A DNA stretch of 64,000 bases from Rhabdornis inornatus. Lineage: Eukaryota; Chordata; Aves; Passeriformes; Rhabdornithidae. The notes beneath the pieces are model-generated. The model saw only the letters and a list, made by a program, of their open reading frames with translations, did not search any database and had not been told where the DNA came from. The stretch spans positions 1,363,322-1,427,321 of the forward strand of contig VWZS01003947.1 in assembly GCA_013397075.1 (NCBI GenBank), written 5' to 3'. Made by a program: the position numbers and the translations under genes. Positions 61,831-64,000 of the stretch are shown here, in pieces. Every line of letters starts with the position of its first letter. The first letter of the stretch is position 1.

Positions 61831-64000
61831 ACAGTGAATCATTTGAAGGCCTTGATCATTATCTAAAAATAAAAAAAAACCCCAAGCTGCATAATGTTTC
61901 ATAATTCAGCTATTTAATAAGAGTTTTATAAAATCTTAGTATGTTAAATAGTTACTTTATAATGTTTTGTAACTTAAAGTATTTAACTTCTTGAATAGAG
62001 TTGGGTGTTATGAAGCAGTCTTTTTTTCTTCTGTAGTGCTGCTCATGCAGGAAAGAAAAGACATTATGCAGAATTTAACCTATCATTTAAATTTATCCTT
62101 AATTCAGATTCATTTGATAAACCCTCATGGGCATTAATTGAGTAAACAAGAACTGCTAAGATTGGTATTAAGTTATCTAATCACCCACATTTTCTCACTT
62201 GGCTTTCTGTGGACTTGTAGTTGTGTGGTTAAGTAAGTCACGGCTGTTCATAAGATGATAATAAAATACAACATTTATAGCCATAAATGCACTGGGGCTT
62301 TTTTGATGCCAAGTGTTTTGATTTTTTTTTTCCTGAACCAAGGCCTGATTGCTGCTTTTCCATGCTCTGAACACTGGCATAGTACATATTTTCTTACACT
62401 AGCCTGCATAAGGGTAGGGAATTTAGAGAGCAAAAGACAGGATTGAGTTTTTAATCTTCCATTCGCTGACTTGGAAGTTTAGACTGGCTGTACAGCCTGG
62501 AGAACAAAGAATTGGGAAAAAAACCTCGTCTTGAGCCAATGCTTCGAAAGTGCAAATAAGATCACTTGGGTAACTGCAGACTAAAATTGTGGTCAGATGA
62601 AAGTATGGAAGTGATGATGTACAGTTGAGTCAATAGGAAATAAAATGATGGTAGAATAATTAATGCAAAGTATCCACATTTCAAATAAAATGTTTTATTA
62701 AGTAGATATTACAGATGTAATTAATTGAGATGGTTTCTGAAACTTGTAAGTCAATGTACTTCAGTGTTTAATGTGATTCTTAAAACTTTCAGCTGTGTTG
62801 TCTGGAGGTCAGTGAAATGGGAGACTAATTTGAAGGCAGTTCGATGTTAGTGCAGTTAGCTAGTTTCCATATTGTAAAGGAAAAAATTAGTGAAACAGAA
62901 GGATTTTTTTTTTACAGAATGATTTCACAATCCTAGATTAAAATGCAAGTAGAATTGCTTTCTGAAGATGATGAAAGCTGACAACATCCACTTAAAAATC
63001 TCAGTCTTGTTTAATGCCTTTTATTTGAAACTCCCACACTAGTCCAGTGTCTGGACTGGTAGCTTTGGGAAGACTAAACGTCCAGTGTTTATGCTGTGGC
63101 ATGTTCATCCCTCTGAAGACATTTCCCATGTTTTTCTTTTTAATTGGTTCTTGAGGCTTGTTTGGAGAAGAAAACAAGTGTCAGTAAGAGGAGGAGAGCA
63201 AATGTTGAGTTTAACCGAGGAGAGTCTGTTTTGTCTTGGGCGCAGGTTTGAGTCAGGTTCAATCTTGGCTTTGATGCTTCAGCTGCTGTTTTTGTAAAGC
63301 TTGCTGGTGTCTGCAAACAAGTGATAAGTTTAGAACTGCAGACCTGGAGTGTTTATAACATTGATCTGTGGTTCAGTAAATGATCTGGAAGCAGAATTTA
63401 GGTAGGTGACATTTGTTTTGGAATAGTCTGTTTTGGCCTAATACAAACTTCTTGTAAAGTGTCAGATTTGTTTGTTTGTAATGGACAAGTTTTGGACTAC
63501 ATTCCGCTTTTGAGTGGGCAGTTTCTATGTAGGGCCACCATCCATTAGCTGACCTTAATCGCTTTAATAATTGCCAGCTGCAGTTTTAATAAAGTTTTTT
63601 ACAGAAATTGTCTGCTCAGCTGCCAAGGAGTGTGGGCAGTTACTAGACAAACAGCAATATATATTTGCTTGGAAATATTGTTGAGAACATACTTCATTAT
63701 CAAGGCATAGATATCCAGATAATGTAGGATGTGATTTTTTTTTTTTAAATAACCTTTTGCTGATCTCTAGTTAATGCAGTTTTCATATTTCTTATAAGGG
63801 ACCTAACCAAATTAATACACTGATAAATTTATTTTAAATTACAGACCTAAATATTGTTGGAACTATTGGGTCTGTTTTCTTGTCTGTACAGCATTGCCTG
63901 ATTTTTGACCATTTTTTTTTTCATTGAAGACATCACTTGCATCTTGGTGCATTAGTTTGATTTCCTTTGTAGCAATGTCTGGAAGATTTGCTGTTTGCTG

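Larger units (their letters stand above)
38286..64000 (+). other. FNBP1L: FNBP1L intron 1 (incomplete at window end)
   Basis: More than 25 kb of AT-rich DNA with no exon recognisable as the next F-BAR segment (expected to continue with Asp-Gln-Phe-Asp). It contains two CR1 fragments near 53.5-55.0 kb and several short inverted repeats. The first 750 nt of the intron are affected by the contig swap. A long first intron is usual for this gene. Confidence 0.75.

Noticed and set aside
63241..63275. aggttcaatc, a possible tRNA B-box
   Set aside because: No matching A-box or acceptor stem can be drawn around it.
38286..64000. Search for FNBP1L exon 2 (F-BAR continuation)
   Set aside because: I found no segment that encodes the expected start of the F-BAR helix after a splice acceptor; the next exon most likely lies beyond the window.

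Overview
The window is vertebrate nuclear DNA, almost certainly from a bird. Evidence: AT-rich introns of 1 to more than 25 kb, CpG-island promoters, CR1-type LINE remnants with the avian 3' end, and a gene order that matches the conserved block CCDC18 - DR1 - FNBP1L (human 1p22). All recognised genes lie on the + strand. It is a eukaryotic draft scaffold with five single-N joins (15207, 33167, 37296, 38086, 38516), and it contains no operons, CRISPR arrays or bacterial mobile elements.

Layout. (1) 1-3360: the 3' end of a coiled-coil gene, probably CCDC18. It has one clear penultimate exon (97-241) with a 1-nt frame break in an A8 run, candidate terminal exons at 2907 and 3102, and a poly(A) signal at 3334. 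(2) 6028-12864: a complete six-exon short-chain dehydrogenase of the RDH8/HSD17B1 type, 316 aa, with all catalytic motifs and one GC-AG intron. (3) 13640-14620: a GC-rich block with a 19-bp minisatellite, followed by the CpG-island promoter of DR1. (4) 15219-24066: complete DR1 (NC2-beta), three coding exons, 176 aa, with a long 3' UTR ending near 26031-26060. (5) 26060-36780: intergenic DNA with an unusual CAG/CAA composite repeat at 31061-31370 and a poly-C assembly gap. (6) 36840-38515: the CpG island and coding exon 1 of FNBP1L (starts MSWGTELW). (7) The remainder to 64000 is FNBP1L intron 1, with two CR1 fragments and no recognisable second exon.

The strongest structural finding is an assembly error at the FNBP1L promoter. 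Two exact duplications (171 bp and 519 bp) end precisely at single-N joins, showing that two contigs were placed in swapped order and that neither duplication is biological. Other points worth checking are a retinol-dehydrogenase paralog at the DR1 locus whose C-terminus has no cysteine, the CAG repeat whose punctuating 15-mers are always spaced 2 mod 3, and a lone copy of the 19-bp minisatellite unit 12 kb from its array. I found no new multi-gene system. The genes are independent single-gene loci: a probable centrosomal coiled-coil protein, a retinoid/steroid oxidoreductase, a TBP-binding transcription repressor and a membrane-curving F-BAR protein.
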